Positions 45,606 to 58,578 of a stretch of 64,000 nucleotides of DNA are shown piece by piece (within the stretch, counting starts at the first letter, position 1; every line of letters begins with the position of its first letter). Location: NCBI GenBank assembly GCA_025618425.1, contig CM046847.1, positions 12,250,968 to 12,314,967 on the forward strand. The letters run 5' to 3'. The translations under genes were made by a program, and so were the position numbers. The notes beneath the pieces were generated by a model. It made no database searches, was not told the origin of the DNA, and saw nothing but the letters and a program-made list of their open reading frames with translations. The stretch is from Heliocidaris tuberculata (Eukaryota; Echinodermata; Echinoidea; Camarodonta; Echinometridae).

Positions 45606-48300
45606 CCCCTAAAAAAAATAGTTTCTTCCTGAGAAGCATTGCTTTCTTATCAGTCAGATGAGAATAAACCACTATCAAATTTTGTACGGCTTACACGGAT
45701 ATCCGTGGAGTAGCTATGATGGGTACGTCACGGGTTCCCCCTTTCTATACCGAGTAGAAAACAGAGCAGAGAGGGAAAGAGAGAGAGAGAGAGAGAGAAA
45801 TGATAGAAAGATGAAAATCAAGTAGAGAGCAACTTAACCCATTGACTACTGAATTCTCTAATTCCCATAGGTTTAATACAGGGACAACCCGGTTCCCGTA
45901 GGTAATGGGTTAAAATGGAGATAATACGACCCTTCCACACCCTCCTCGACTCCATCGCATTCCGTCCACCTGGAAAACTTCCCTAGCAACACGTTGACAA
46001 CACCCCCCTCCCCCCCCCCCCCCCCCCAATGAAGGCAAGTGCCTCTCAGTGACTAGACCCAATCATGATCTCATCTCTCTTTCTCCTCCCGATTCCCGTC
46101 GCCTTTAAAAAAAAATTTTTTTTTTTACCTTTTTTCTAAAATGAAAAGATGCTGTTTCCGTCGATCTGAATCGGCTTAGCAAGGAATTTATTTCTTGTAA
46201 CCGAAAACCCATCAATTATGATTATCAAACACCTAAACATTTTCCATTCCAAAAGGCGGTCACGTGCGCTTTTTAACTATAGCCGCGCCATTTGGTTGAA
46301 TAAAGTCGTCTGACTAGCAAACATGAAGATATTGAAGCAAGAGAGCAGCTCATCATTTCAAAAAATCAGTGGCTTAGCCTGGGTTCCGACGTTGAATGGA
46401 CGGGGGGAGGGGGGGGGGGGGGTGAACCGGACGAACTAGGAGGCTGAGATAGCAAATACAGTGTATAGAAGAAGAAAAAAAACCCTCGATGAGTGGCAAG
46501 ATGTAAAAGAAGTCGAATCATTTTCATTTCACGTTCCCCTCCCACCCTCCCTTTCTTCCTCTCTCTCTCTCTATCTCTCTCTCTCCTTCCCTCTCTCTCT
46601 CACTTTCTTTCCCCTGCCCCTTTTCGCTGCTTAATAGGATGAGGGGGGGGGGGGGGGGTGTGGATACGTGCCTCGTAGGTATACAGGAATAACTCTTTGT
46701 AACCAAGTAATATTTTTCTTATAATGTGTAAACTTCATGGAAGAATTTAATGATGGAAAATAAATTGGTCGCTCATTCATATGCTGTCAATAGGAAATGC
46801 GATTAGTACAATCACCTGCTTCAACCTTGAAGCCGCCATACAGACCTACATTACCAAATCGGCAGCCTATCGACACTAGTTACCATAGCAACAACACCCA
46901 ATGCGAGAGAAAACACACGGTTGAAACTAGAATGATCTAATCTTAACCCTTTTTTTTTAATTTTGCTAAAAATGATAGTAAAATGGCGCCTCGCGTAGAA
47001 AGTGCTCCATGAACTCCTTGAACCCCCATACAGATGTTCATTTCCACATCGATAGCCTATCGACACTTGTTACTATATATAGGTACATCATCCAGTGCTG
47101 CTGAAACTAGTTTAAAACTGTTGGAAAAATTAACATTTAAACGTGCATTTAAAAACAAAATAGAATAACAATCAACTTAAATCCACTACTGACTCGTGTA
47201 TCAATACATTTACTAATTGACTGACACAAATGTTTCTTTATTGCACTAACCCCTCATGATATATTTCATTTATTTGTTTTCCACACGCAGGATAAAAAAG
47301 TGTAAAATTACAAATTACATTTTACATTCCATAAAGTAACGTAAAGAAACAAACTGACAAACAACGCAATTGACAAATGTGGGTAATTGACAATGCAACA
47401 TTGGAAAATAATGAATAAATTATTCCCGTCTACATGGTCTAAGGAGCTAAAGGAATAAAAATTAGTTGTAAATGCAGGGAGCAGGGAGGAGGGGGGGGGG
47501 GCTACAATATTCAGCGATATTTCGACTAGAGATATACGTATCAGAAAGAAGCAATTATTATTGTTGCTATTTAAGGTCGTGCCTGGATCGTACAGATAAT
47601 TGGTAGCTTACAGACTTGCATCAAGTGCACACATGACATCGATTGCTTTATGAATACCAAGTAAACCCAAACTATCATTTCCATACCGCGTTGGTCATAA
47701 TGATGGCTGTCATTGGGGCACTGGGGGGGGGGGGGGGGGCGCAGGGTTTGCTCTTTGCAGAATCCGTATCGGTAACGTCGGTAAACTGGTAAACATCAAC
47801 GCGTCATGAATCATTCATCGATATTCTGTAGGTTAATCCCTTTTAATCCCCGTCGATAATGCGCTGAGTCGGTTATTCTGTGATGGGACCTGTACAGCTT
47901 CAGTGGCCGTCCACTTTTATTCATTGGATCGTACTCGTCCCTGCATCGGGAAGCCATCCACAGGGCACGTGAGAAAGTAATAGAAGAAAAACAAACTCCA
48001 CGGAAGGTTCATCGAAGAAATGCAGAAGCAATGCGAGATTTATAGGAACGGTCTAGGGATAACATTGCCAGCAAAGAATCTATGCCCAATCAAGAGGGAT
48101 TTATCCCTTGTTACAAAACGTGTTGACATGTGATGCGTGTGCAGCCTTGTCATCATTGCTCGGGCAATTAACGACGCAACGCTATTTCGGGGGATAGTAG
48201 AAATTCAATATCGGTACTGGCTGTTTATCATTGTCCTAAAATCGGAACATAAGTATGCCGCGGTCAGACTTTCACGTAAAGTATAGCCTCAGACGCCACG
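45606..48300. other. Mixed sequence, no gene seen
   Basis: C-runs (46005-46028), G-runs (46405, 46645, 47485, 47725) and CT runs (46560). A 60-70 bp repeat recurs at 46838-46895 and 47024-47075 (CATACAGA...AGCCTATCGACACT.GTTAC). Confidence 0.5.
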
Positions 48301-48469
48301 TTAGGCCATTTTGGGGATGGTGGCTATCACGTGGCAATTACTGCATCTACATGGCAATGACAGGGTCTACCATTTTCTACGTGGTGCTAATTTGCAAGGC
48401 CAGCAAAAATGTCAGAATATTACAATTGTAGCACGTGAAATCAGACCTGTCCACTTTATAGGGAATATG

Positions 48470-49080
48470 GCAATGGGTAGCGTTGCGTGGTCTTTACGCG
48501 GCTTTACGTGGCGTTACGTGGCGTTACGCGGCGTTCCGTGGCGCAATTTGGCCATTTTCAGGAAATACAGGGCATTCAATACGTGGCTGACACGCCCAAT
48601 ATTTTTGCAAGGGTCTAATTTCACCATGCAGAGCATTGCTAATTTTTTGGCCGCTACGATGTGTTACGGCGGTGGTATTTTTTTGTTTTGTTTTGATTGT
48701 ATGTTTTATTTTGTTTGTTTTGTCTTATTTTGTACATGGATAGGCTGCCCTATTCAGACAGGGCTCCTCCATTAGATAATTGGGCATGCAATTAGTGTGT
48801 GTGTGTGTGTGTGTGTTTGTGCGTTTGCGTTAAGTGTGAGGATGTGTGTGCGTTACATATTTGTGGTATTCTGGAATAATTTAGTTAGTGTTAAAAGTTT
48901 ATTACGGCTGGTGTTTTTGTTTTGTGTTAAATGTTTTGTTTTGTTTTTCTTTTAAAAAATTGACCCTGTACACGGATAGGCTGACCTACTCAGACTGGGC
49001 TCCTCTATTAGATAATCGTGCATGCAGTGAGTGTGTGTTTGTGTGTGCGTTATGTGTGAGGGTGTGTGTGCGTGTAATAT
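48470..49080 (+). repeat. Short GCGTTACGTG repeats and a 240-bp duplication
   Basis: GGCGTTACGTGGCGTTACGC units at 48490-48545 are followed by a diverged duplication: TTTTGTTTTG...ACATGGATAGGCTG..CTA.TCAGAC.GGGCTCCTC occurs at 48675-48800 and 48905-49040, each ending in (TG)n. Confidence 0.7.
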
Positions 49081-50382
49081 TTAACATTCTTTGATTTAGT
49101 TAAAAGATTGTGGGCAAAATGAAATATTTAGCCCTACACGTGAGTTTTTCCGCTTAAGGTAGAATGCGTGAAAACTGTACGTACTCTGTTTTCCATACTC
49201 TTTATACGTCATTATTGTAAGGCTAAGCCATGTTACGTTTACACAATAACAGTTATGTCTAACGCGTCTGCCTGTGTTTACAGATCTAATACGACGTGAT
49301 TCAACACCGTTGACATTTTACCGTTTACCTTCTATATAAAACGGGAAGAATGTTAAACATTTGAATTGCAGGCGAGATGTTAAAAGATTATTGCTTCCGT
49401 GCAAGCGAAACAAGGGCATGGAGCCATGATATCCTATGTGCTGGTCGCACGAAAATAACTCTTCACGGTGAAAGATGAAGACTTCGATTGTATAGGTGTG
49501 CATCCACAAATACCTTAGATGGACAGGGTACGACCAATTTGATCAAGACCACCGGACCCGGGTCAATACATATATGTAAATAATGTATGCAAGTACGTAC
49601 CCGATTGTTGGACAAAGTGGGATATTTTAGTCATTCTTTAAATATTTCTAATTTAGGAGATAAAAAGCGGTCACATGTTAATAAAATAGTCAAACAGTTT
49701 TACATAACATTGTACTAAGTTGGTGCATGATTATAACTAGGGGACGAAGATATCCTTTAAATTTTGTAAATAACTATATAGGTACAAGGGAAATAATACA
49801 GTGGGTAAATCATGGGGTGGGGTAGGGATATATATGCATCGAAAAAATTCCAGACCAAAACTTTTGAAGAATTAAATCATATGTCAGATGTCGCAGATTT
49901 TTTTTTTTTTAACTCGTTATCCCACATAAAAGAAACATAATTATCTGAGAAATTTAAAGCCACCTCAAGCCAACCCAAATGAATTTCTTGATCAACTTGA
50001 AAACATATTATCTCATCTGCACCTTCTCTTGAAAACGAAAGCTATTTTATTATTGGAGACTTCAATCTTGATCTCTTGAAATGTAATGCATATAATCATT
50101 GCCAACGATTTTGTGATATGGTGCTCTCGAAATCACTTATACCCGTAATTAACAAACCCACCAGAATACCAAATAACTCTTCAACCCTTATATAGAAAAC
50201 ATTTTCACAAATCCACTGAACACATAAATAGTGGCATAATAATAAGTGATATGTCGGATCACTTCCCAGTATAATTTGTATTTAAGCCTACCCCTCTCCC
50301 TAATGCACGTTCTAACCCTACTTTGACCCGAAACTTTTAGGACAACAATATAGGAACTTTTAAAGAATGTTTAGTCCATACC

Positions 50383-50998
50383 GGTCCCAGCCCGGGAGGG
50401 GGGCACTCGGCCCCAAAAGTGGTATGTGCCGCTGGCAAGACAAGGCAATCATGAAAAGGATGGTCTTCGGAACTACTAATATTTAGGGAAAAGGGGGTCT
50501 TTGGAACTGAATTACAATATAAATATGATGCTTTACAGAACTGGTTCCCACAAGCCCCCATTAGCTACAATGTAAATACGCTGTGTGTCATGGCAAGACT
50601 ATGGTGTGTGTATTGATATTAAGCGGGGTTAATTCGAATGCATGCGCGCCCCATGAATGAAAACTGAATTCCCCGGGGTGGAACGGAACCGGATTGGAAG
50701 CAATAAGGAAAGCCCGAGGAATTAAGCACCTGGAATGAAACTCGTTTTCAACTTTTCACCAAAAATGATATTCTTCGAAACGGGCAGGTGCGGGCCAGAA
50801 CGACCGGAACGACGGAATGAAAAAAAAAGGGGAAAAAAGCGGTGCTTTAGAACAACTTTTTCTCTTCTTTTTCTCAACAAGAAAAAAATGGTATGCTTTG
50901 GAACGGAAATTTGAGTGTAAAAATGAGGGCCTTCTCTGCGGCACATACCCACCACACACTATATACTGAGTGACCCCCGGGGGGGGGGGGGGTCCCAG
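50383..50998. mobile_element. 600-bp MITE with 8-bp duplication GGTCCCAG, inside the LINE
   Basis: The element at 50391-50990 is flanked by GGTCCCAG at 50383-50390 and 50991-50998. The ends are inverted: CCCGGGAGGGGGGCACTCGG...GTATGTGCCGC at the left pairs with GCGGCACATACC...GAGTGACCCCCGGGGG at the right. 8-bp duplications suggest a hAT-like mobiliser. It separates the LINE endonuclease from its linker. Confidence 0.75.
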
Positions 50999-52376
50999 GT
51001 GTGCAACAATACTGTTATTAACATAATGTTATTAATGTGTCTATATGATACCCACTTTCCCTTACAATCCCCTCGAGCAAAATACAAATAAGTTCCGAGA
51101 TCTCCATGGATTACAAATTCTCTTCTCCCGTTCACTAACAGAAAACAGCGTCTATACTACGGATATAAGAAAACGAAATCCATCCGACCGAAATAAACTA
51201 GAATACTCTATCTATCGTAACACCATCACATCACTGCTACGGGTACTTCAAAATAATTATTTTTCCGCACACTTCAAATTATCAATAGATCTGGTGTTAT
51301 GAGTACTTGGAAGGTCATAAATAATATGCTGCATAAGAAATCCAATTTCCCTTCTATTACTAAAATAACTTTTAATGAAAATGACAAACAGGACCCCACA
51401 AAGATAGCTGAAATCTCTAACAACTGCTTTGTTAATATCGGCCAAAATCGTACCCGTGATATTTCAGCATCTGATATAGATTTCCACTCATTTGTAAAAG
51501 AGGACAAGATAACACAATGTTTTTTTCTCTCCAATTATTACTAATGAACTCATTGACATCGTTAATAATGTGAAAGCCCCCAAAAAGTTCTGGCTGTGAC
51601 GCTATTACGAAGTTTTTTATTCACAAAAAATTATTAATGAAATTTCCAGTCCTTTAGCTCACATTATTTAATCTATCTTTGACAAACGGAATAGTTTCTG
51701 ATAAAATGAAAATAGCTAAAGTAATTCCAATTTATAAAAAAGAAAGAAAAAAAAAAAACCAAACAAGATACTAGAAACTATCGCCCTATCTCATTCTTAA
51801 CTTTATTTTCTAAGATTCTAAAGATAGTATATTCTCGCACTGTTGAATTCCCAAATAAGTACAACATTTTGTCCACGTCCCAATTTGGTTTCCGAAAAAA
51901 AAACACTCAAATACCCACGCATTACTAATGCTTATTAACAAAGTAGCTACAGCTATTGATGATTTTTTTTTTCACTCACGGTCGGTATCTTCCTGGACTT
52001 CTCCAAGGCCTTCGATACCATCGATCACAATATTCTTCTCTATAAACTTTCCCACTATGTAATTCGTGGAAAGACCTTGGAGTGGTTCAGGAATTATCTT
52101 ACTGACCGTAAGCAGTATGTTTACATAAATGGTCATGAATCTCAAATGAAAAGTGTTACATGCGGAGTGCCGCAGGAATCATTACTCGGTCCACTGTTAT
52201 TTATGCTCTACATAAATGATTTTTCAAATTGTTCTAATAATCTCTCCTTTTTAAAAAAATTTGCTGATGACTCCAACATTTTTCAATCAAATAGTAACTC
52301 CCAAATCTCCTGAATGCAGTAAATTACGAATTAAACTTTGTATTAAACTGGATCCAAGCAAACAAACTATCACTTA

Positions 52377-52650
52377 AGAGGTGTTGTGGTCTAGTGGATA
52401 AGTCACCGGACTGCAGATCACAAGGTACGGGGTTCGAATCCCATCACGGCACTAAGGTCCTTTGGCAAGACTCTAATCTACATTTGCCACTCTCCACCCA
52501 GGTGTAAATGGGTACCTGATATGCTTGAGCGCTAGTTACTTTGGCGGCTCGGCTATAACCAGGGTAATAATGTCTAAGCGCCATGAGCGTCACTGCGTGA
52601 CGGATATGAGCGCTATATAAGTAGCCATTATTATTGTTATTATTATTGAT
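52377..52650 (+). mobile_element. tRNA-derived SINE inserted in LINE ORF2
   Basis: AGAGGTGTTGTGGTCTAGTG, GGGGTTCGAATCCCATCACG, CTTTGGCAAGACTCTAATCT, and GAGCGCTATATAAGTAGCCA with an (ATT)n tail. It interrupts the LINE after the segment reading NWIQANKLSL. Confidence 0.9.
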
Positions 52651-53021
52651 AAAAAAAAAAAATGTTATTCAGCAAATCAAATCAACTGAACATCTACCGA
52701 AACCAGTTCTATCAAACAACACAATTCTTGTTCAAGTTGAAACAGCCAAATTCTTAGGAATAAACATCGACAAAAAAATTAAGTTGGAAAACACACATAA
52801 ATAACATCAGTAAACTCATATCGAGAAATCATGTCTTACTCTCTTTATATTCCACACTAATCCTACCATCAGTGACCATACCTTAAACTATGGAATCTTT
52901 GCATTGGGGGAATGGTGCTAACTCAATCATCAATAAACTTTTACTTGTACAAAAACGGGCTATTAAGATAACCAATAATAAATTTGTTCGTACCCATACA
53001 GCCCCACTCTTCCACTCGTGT

Positions 53022-53395
53022 AATCTCCTTAAGGCGTATCCGGACAACTACCCCCTGGACAATTACCCCCCGGACAACCACCCCCCGGAAAACCACCCCC
53101 TGGACGACTACCCCCCTAGGACAACTACCCCCCAGGACAACTACCCCCTAGGACAATTACCCCCGGAAAAATTGTCCTGGGGGTAATTGTCCTGAGGGGT
53201 AGTTGTCCTGGGGGGTAGTTGTCCTGGGGGGTAATTGTCCTGGTGGGTAATTGTCCTGGGGGGTAGTTGTCCTGGGGGGTAGTTGTCCTGGGGGTAGATG
53301 TCCTAGGGGGGTAGTCGTCCAGGGGGTGGTTTTCGGGGGGTAGTTGTCCGGGGGGTAGTTGTCTAGGGGGTAGTTGTCCTAGAATCTCCTTAAGG
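53022..53395. mobile_element. Foldback array of GGACAACTACCCCC units with 13-bp duplication, inside the LINE
   Basis: The insert at 53035-53382 (348 bp) is flanked by AATCTCCTTAAGG on both sides (53022-53034 and 53383-53395). The left third repeats GGACAACTACCCCC-type units; the right part repeats the inverse GGGGGTAGTTGTCCT, with a turn near 53170. The LINE frame SCNLLK before it resumes as VHELFTYNL after it. Confidence 0.85.
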
Positions 53396-54074
53396 TTCAC
53401 GAACTATTTACATATAATCTTAGAATATTCATGTTTCAACTCACATAGCGTGAACTTCCTAACCCCTTATCTTCTACGTTCGTTATGAAGTATTCACTTC
53501 ACTCCTATCCAACCAGACAAAGCCATTCTTATCACCTTCCACGTAGTCGAACAGCTTTTGCACACAATAAATTATATTTACAGGACCAAAAACTGTGGAA
53601 TGACCTCCCCCAGACTTCTAATAACGGCTGACTGTATACGTTTAAACGTAAATTCAAAATATCCCTCTTAAATAATTAGAATCCATCCTATGGCTTCCTA
53701 GTTATGTACTGTACCCCTCGTCTCCCTCGTTTTATTATTTGAAAATTGTTTTCTTAAGATAAAACTCATATACACGTAATAATGTCAAAGTCTGTTTTTT
53801 TTTATTCTTAAGGGAATCTGCAATTACAAGCCTAGCTTCTTACTATATTCCATCAGATTTCACACCAAATTAGTTTGTCATATCCCACCTTTAAAACGAT
53901 GGAATATTGATCTGCGTCTCTGTATGTTCACTTGCATTATTTTTTTTTCTTTTGTTGAAAGTATTGAAGATGTTTTCCTATATTATTCTAATAATACAAT
54001 GGTCAATGCTTATGTTTCATTTATGTGATTTGAAGCATGAAATCAACTGAAACTGAAAATGAACTGAAAATACC

Positions 54075-55700
54075 CTCATCTATGATTCGTTTCTCACCCA
54101 CCATTTCGTAATATACTTTGGGTTATGTTCATGTGGCTAATTAGAGGAGTTAAAAAAAGGTAGATCCTCACTTTATAGAGGGTTGGGGGAGCATGTACTG
54201 GTTGGACTGATTTTTGTCTGTCTCTGGGCTTTTATGTGGGGGGGGGGGGGGTTACGCTGGCTGCAAACTATACTGCATATGCCAATGTTTTATGTATATG
54301 ACGAGGTGAGCTTTAACCTTAAAGTTTTACTGAGCCCATGTTTGAATTTTGGGAGCCACGGATAGAGTAGGCGGATGATGAAAATTTAATGTTTTAAAGA
54401 CACATATTTTCTGCCATGAACTTTTACATTTACACAAAGAATATTTCTTGTTGGTGGTGACAATATGACCAAAAATATCTTTCATGATAATGTAAAGAAC
54501 AATTGCTCAGAAGGCATCAACCATGCTGTATCATGGCAAACATCCTGTTTTACTTCATTATGTGTCAGCATGTGAAGCTTATTCCACCGACGTGAACAGG
54601 AGGTTACCTGACTTCCCCAAAGTTCTTCCAATACCTTCTGATCATGCTCATCGCACGTTTCCCCTCACCGATCTTTACATAAGAATCTCAAAAAAGCAGC
54701 CAACCGCAGAGTAGATACGGTAGAAAGGTGAGGCTTTTTTTGGTTGTCGAGTGTTGAATATTGATGATAGTTCCCAGATCGCAAAGGGAGATAGTTATCA
54801 GTTTTGATCTAAATTCTTTCCTGTAAAATTTGTACTTACCAGCTGGCAGAGCGTGAGAATATGGCGGATGCTTGGATGAAACAAAGAGAACTGGGGAGGA
54901 AGGAGAAATTGAGAGTGAGATAGATAGATACTAGGGGATAGGGAGATGAAGACAGAATATCGAGATAGCTTTATGAAACAGACAAACAGTCAGACATTTA
55001 GAATTATCAAGAAAGGAAAGGCTAAAGAGAAAGAGAAATTTTTTTTTTTTTTGGAGGGGGAGGAGTGTAGAAGAGAAAAGAGAAATTTAGGGAAATTGGG
55101 AGAAAGAGAAACATAAATATAAAAAGAAAATCGAAAAGAGAGGAGAAAAATATTTAGAAAGGGGAGAGTAGATAATTATGAAAGAGAAAAGGTGGAAAGT
55201 GAGAAGAAAACATGAAATGTATGTATATTAAATATATGTATATATATATAGGGAGAGAGAGAGAGGGGGGGGGGAGGGAGAAATAAAGAGGGAAACTGAG
55301 GAAAGAGCTTTATAAATTGAGGGAAAACCACTACACGTATTTCCGATCTTGGTTATTAAAAATAATATGGGAAAGGAGATTAAGTGGTACCTAATAAATG
55401 CAACTTAGATGAATTATGCATGACCCCATAGTGTTTTTACTATAAGGCCATTTTAATAAATAAAAGGTGTAATGCCCAAAGTTGACATTTATAAATATAA
55501 GAAGAAATAGGCCAAAATATTGAAGAACGTGGACGAAAGGAAAAGAAAGGCCTTCCTACACATTTTTGTAGAGGGAAAAGAAGACAGTAGTGACTGTGGG
55601 AAGAAAAGAGAAGGTGAAATAAGTCGAGAGTGTATTGTAAAAGTGCAATGCCAAGTTTACTAGGCAAACTGATGGCGTACAGACTACTTTAAAAAAGCAT
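54075..55700. other. Purine-rich sequence without genes
   Basis: GA-rich strand bias from 54890 to 55340 (AGAGAAAGAGAAATTT and similar). A 63-codon frame at 54523-54714 has no recognised domain. Confidence 0.45.
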
Positions 55701-55704
55701 TCCA

Positions 55705-56673
55705 CAGTGCGTCCCCCAAAAAGTTAACAGTTGGAAAAAGTCCCCCAAAATAAATATTTCAAAATATTTGTAGAAAATGTTCATACCTGTGGATAGATTA
55801 GAATCTCTTCTATCAAATGACATCAAAATATCTGGCAATATTTTGAGCTCGAGTGAGCAAAAATGACTTTAGGGAAAGGGTGCAAAGGGTGCTGGCTGGT
55901 ATTAACAAATTTGAGAACGTAAAAAGCTGACAGTTGGAAAAAAGTCTCCCCAAATGAACATTTCAAACTTATGTTCATGAAATTGTCATACCTATGGATA
56001 GCCTAGGGTCTCTCTTATCAAATGACACCAAAACATCTAACTATATATCACGCTTGAGAAAGCAAGAGCCATTATTATGGTGCAAAATCCATGGTTGACA
56101 AAACTTAATGTTGGTTCTGTCTGGTATCAGCAAAGTTGAGAGTCTTGAAAAGGCTTTTTTTTTTAATCATTAAAGGGCAATTCACGAAATAATAGGCTTT
56201 GTTTTCTATATGTCCTGATATATCCCATCAAAACTTTATGGTTGACTTAGAAAATAGCTTGAATTAAAACCTTGCCAAAACTAATATTTCAAAACACTAA
56301 AAAAAGCAGTTAATTGCTCACTGAAGCATAAAAATGTTGATGAGATACGTAAGGACATATATAGGACAGAACCTCTTTTTTTATAAGTTGTCTATTATTG
56401 ATCAAAATAAGAATATTTATAAGCCTTTTCATGACGCTCAACTTTGTTGATAACAGCCAGAAGAAATACCAATTCTTGTCAAGTCTGGATTTTGCACTTT
56501 TTCAAAAAAGTGGCCTTTGCTCACTCGAACGTAAAATATCGCCCGATCTTTAGGTGTCATTTAATAGAAGAGACTCTAAGCTATCCACAGGTATGAAATT
56601 TAGCTTCAAATATTTTGAAATATTTATTCGGGGAGACTTTTTCTGACTGTTAACTTCTTTCTGGGACGCACTG
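55705..56673. mobile_element. Mariner-like non-autonomous element (CAGTGCGTCCC ends)
   Basis: The left end CAGTGCGTCCCCCAAAAAGT pairs with the right end ACTTCTTTCTGGGACGCACTG, and a longer inverted match extends through AGTTAACAGTTGGAAAAAGTC. It is flanked by TA on the right (56674) and CA on the left. The 969 bp hold no transposase frame; an internal near-direct repeat recurs about 215 bp in (AAAAAGCTGACAGTTGGAAA, 55920). Confidence 0.75.
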
Positions 56674-56751
56674 TATATACGGTTTTGCAATGGACTAAAC
56701 ATCCCCTATGCCATGCTTTGCTTAGATAAAAAAAGAAAAATTATCCAGTCA

Positions 56752-57010
56752 AAGCGGTGATGAGTTCATAGTGGTTTAAACACTACACTGGATATTTATT
56801 AGATCATGGGTTCGAGACCTGACAGCACCAACGTCCTTTGGCTGGCAATTAATCTACATTTGCCATTGTAATTTGGTATCTGGTATAGGATTTTGATATG
56901 CACTAATAGTGGCTGCCGAAGCTAAAGTCGGTTTATTAATTTTCAAAGCCCTTTGGAACTGCAAAGAGGCTTTTATAATGTGATGTGTGCTATACAAAAC
57001 CAGAATACCA
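56752..57010 (+). mobile_element. Diverged tRNA-derived SINE
   Basis: TGGGTTCGAGACCTGACAGC, CGTCCTTTGGCTGGCAATTA and ATCTACATTTGCCATTG match the 36919 family with many substitutions. It lies just before the inverted-repeat element at 57039. Confidence 0.6.
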
Positions 57011-57038
57011 TCATGACCATCATTATAATTACTAGTAT

Positions 57039-57777
57039 TTAAAGAGCTCATGCCATCCAAATGCTTGTTGATACCTATTTGTGTGCAGTCCTACATACAT
57101 CTCATATTTTGATATTTAAACTTCTAAATAATTATGTTTCATGGATTTTCAAATATTTTGAAACAATTTTCTAAAACCTGCTAAGCCCCTCCCACTTAAA
57201 AAAATCCTCCCGATCACTCCCCCCCCCCCCCCTGTGACATCATCTGTTAATCATCAGCAGGAAAACAAAGGCAATGACGAGGTATTGTATGGAAGCATGC
57301 TATTCTATTATGAGCGTGTGCTGAGCTGGGGGAAATTACAAACAACTATCTATTCTACAATACAGTGGTCCCCCAGCTCAGCACACATTCATAATAGAAT
57401 TGCATGCTTTCATACAATACCTCTTCGTTGCCTTTGTTTTCCTGCTGATGCTACAGCATGTCTGACATAGCAACTCCTATGTTGGTATTGTATGTTGTAT
57501 TGTCACAGGTGTCAGCTTTGACAAAGTTCAAAAACCACTTTGACTTGAAAAATCGCTATTAGCTCACTGATGATTGACAGATGATGTCACAGGGGGAAAG
57601 TGATCTGGATGATTTTTTTAAGTGGGTGGGGCTTAGCAGGTTTTTGGAAAATTATTTTTAAAAATATTTAAAAATCTATGAAACATATTTAGAAGTTTAA
57701 ATATTAAAATATGAGATATATGTAGGAATGCACAACAACAGGTATCAACTTGCATTTGGATGGCATGAGCCCTTTAA
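57039..57777. mobile_element. 740-bp inverted-repeat element flanked by TTAA
   Basis: TTAA at 57039-57042 and 57774-57777. Left AG(A)GCTCATGCCATCCAAATG pairs with right CATTTGGATGGCATGAGCCCT, and pairing continues almost to the centre (AGGAAAACAAAGGCAATGAC with GTTGCCTTTGTTTTCCTGCT). TTAA targets with AGGG-type ends suggest Kolobok; piggyBac is the alternative. Confidence 0.75.
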
Positions 57778-58578
57778 CATGGATGCCATCATTGCCAAAA
57801 ACAGGCGGATGATGGCGGCGAATATTCATTTCAATAAACATGATAAGCGTTGATATTAACTGCAAGTACGACAATAATGAGATAATAAAATTTGCAACCG
57901 TATTCACTTGTTGGTAGGCAATATACAAAGAATGCTCTGTTTAACCAATGCATGCATCTGCACTGCATCATAAATCATGATTAAGAAGTATATTGCAGCT
58001 CTTCGAGATAACAAGTAGTTTTGCTTTCATCGAATAATTTAAAACAAAATCTGAAAATTATATCTGTCGCCGGAGGGTATAGCGTCCTATAAATACTGCA
58101 TTTGTCTGTATTTTACAGTGTTTATTTCTCAGCAGAATAAAACCAGAATAGAAATATCACTGGGAAAACCTAAGTGTTTTTTTTTTCTTCACATGTTCAT
58201 TATTATACTGAGAGATGTTGAATATAAACGACGGAAATGTATCTACTAACTTATTACTTTTTAAGGGGACATGGCAGACGAAATTTCATTCACATTGTGA
58301 AATCACAAATTTCATCCTGAAATTTGTATTCTCTAAGGACCTATATGATTTTTAGATCAGACTCCTTAAGACTCAAGTGTTTATGGGCAAACATTTTTGT
58401 TTCATTTCTTCCACTCAGCCAACATGTTACAGCATCTTCATTTTTGCCGTTCGATCTCGTGACCCAAATTCATCCCTTTCAGTCTCTCCAAAAAGCAGAT
58501 CTTTTCATTGTATCTTTATTACCACAATTTTTCCTCCTTTTGTTTTCCTTTTCAATCTTTCTCTCCCTACGTCCACAG

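Larger units (their letters stand above)
49890..54072 (+). mobile_element. Degenerate LINE (non-LTR retrotransposon), ORF2 remnant
   Basis: Fragments lie in order on the plus strand. Endonuclease: KPPQANPNEFLDQLENI near 49958 and IIGDFNLDL near 50050. Linker: 51040-51600. Reverse transcriptase: NYRPIS at about 51776, [16 protein letters not shown] at about 51990, then [14 protein letters not shown] (usual PQG changed to PQE) and FADDSNIF at 52077-52290. C-terminal region: 52740-53680, ending FKRKFKISLLNN and a stop. A (CTGAAA)n-like 3' tail follows near 54040-54070. Frameshifts and stops make it non-functional. The domain order fits the CR1/L2/Jockey-like LINE groups; the clade is not resolved by eye. 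It is interrupted by three younger insertions. Confidence 0.85.

Noticed and set aside
48311..48775. 154-codon ORF
   Set aside because: Spans GCGTTACGTG repeats and a TTTTG-rich duplicated segment; no domain or splice logic.
54523..54714. 63-codon ORF as an exon
   Set aside because: Composition is plausible, but no family match and no phase-compatible splice neighbours.
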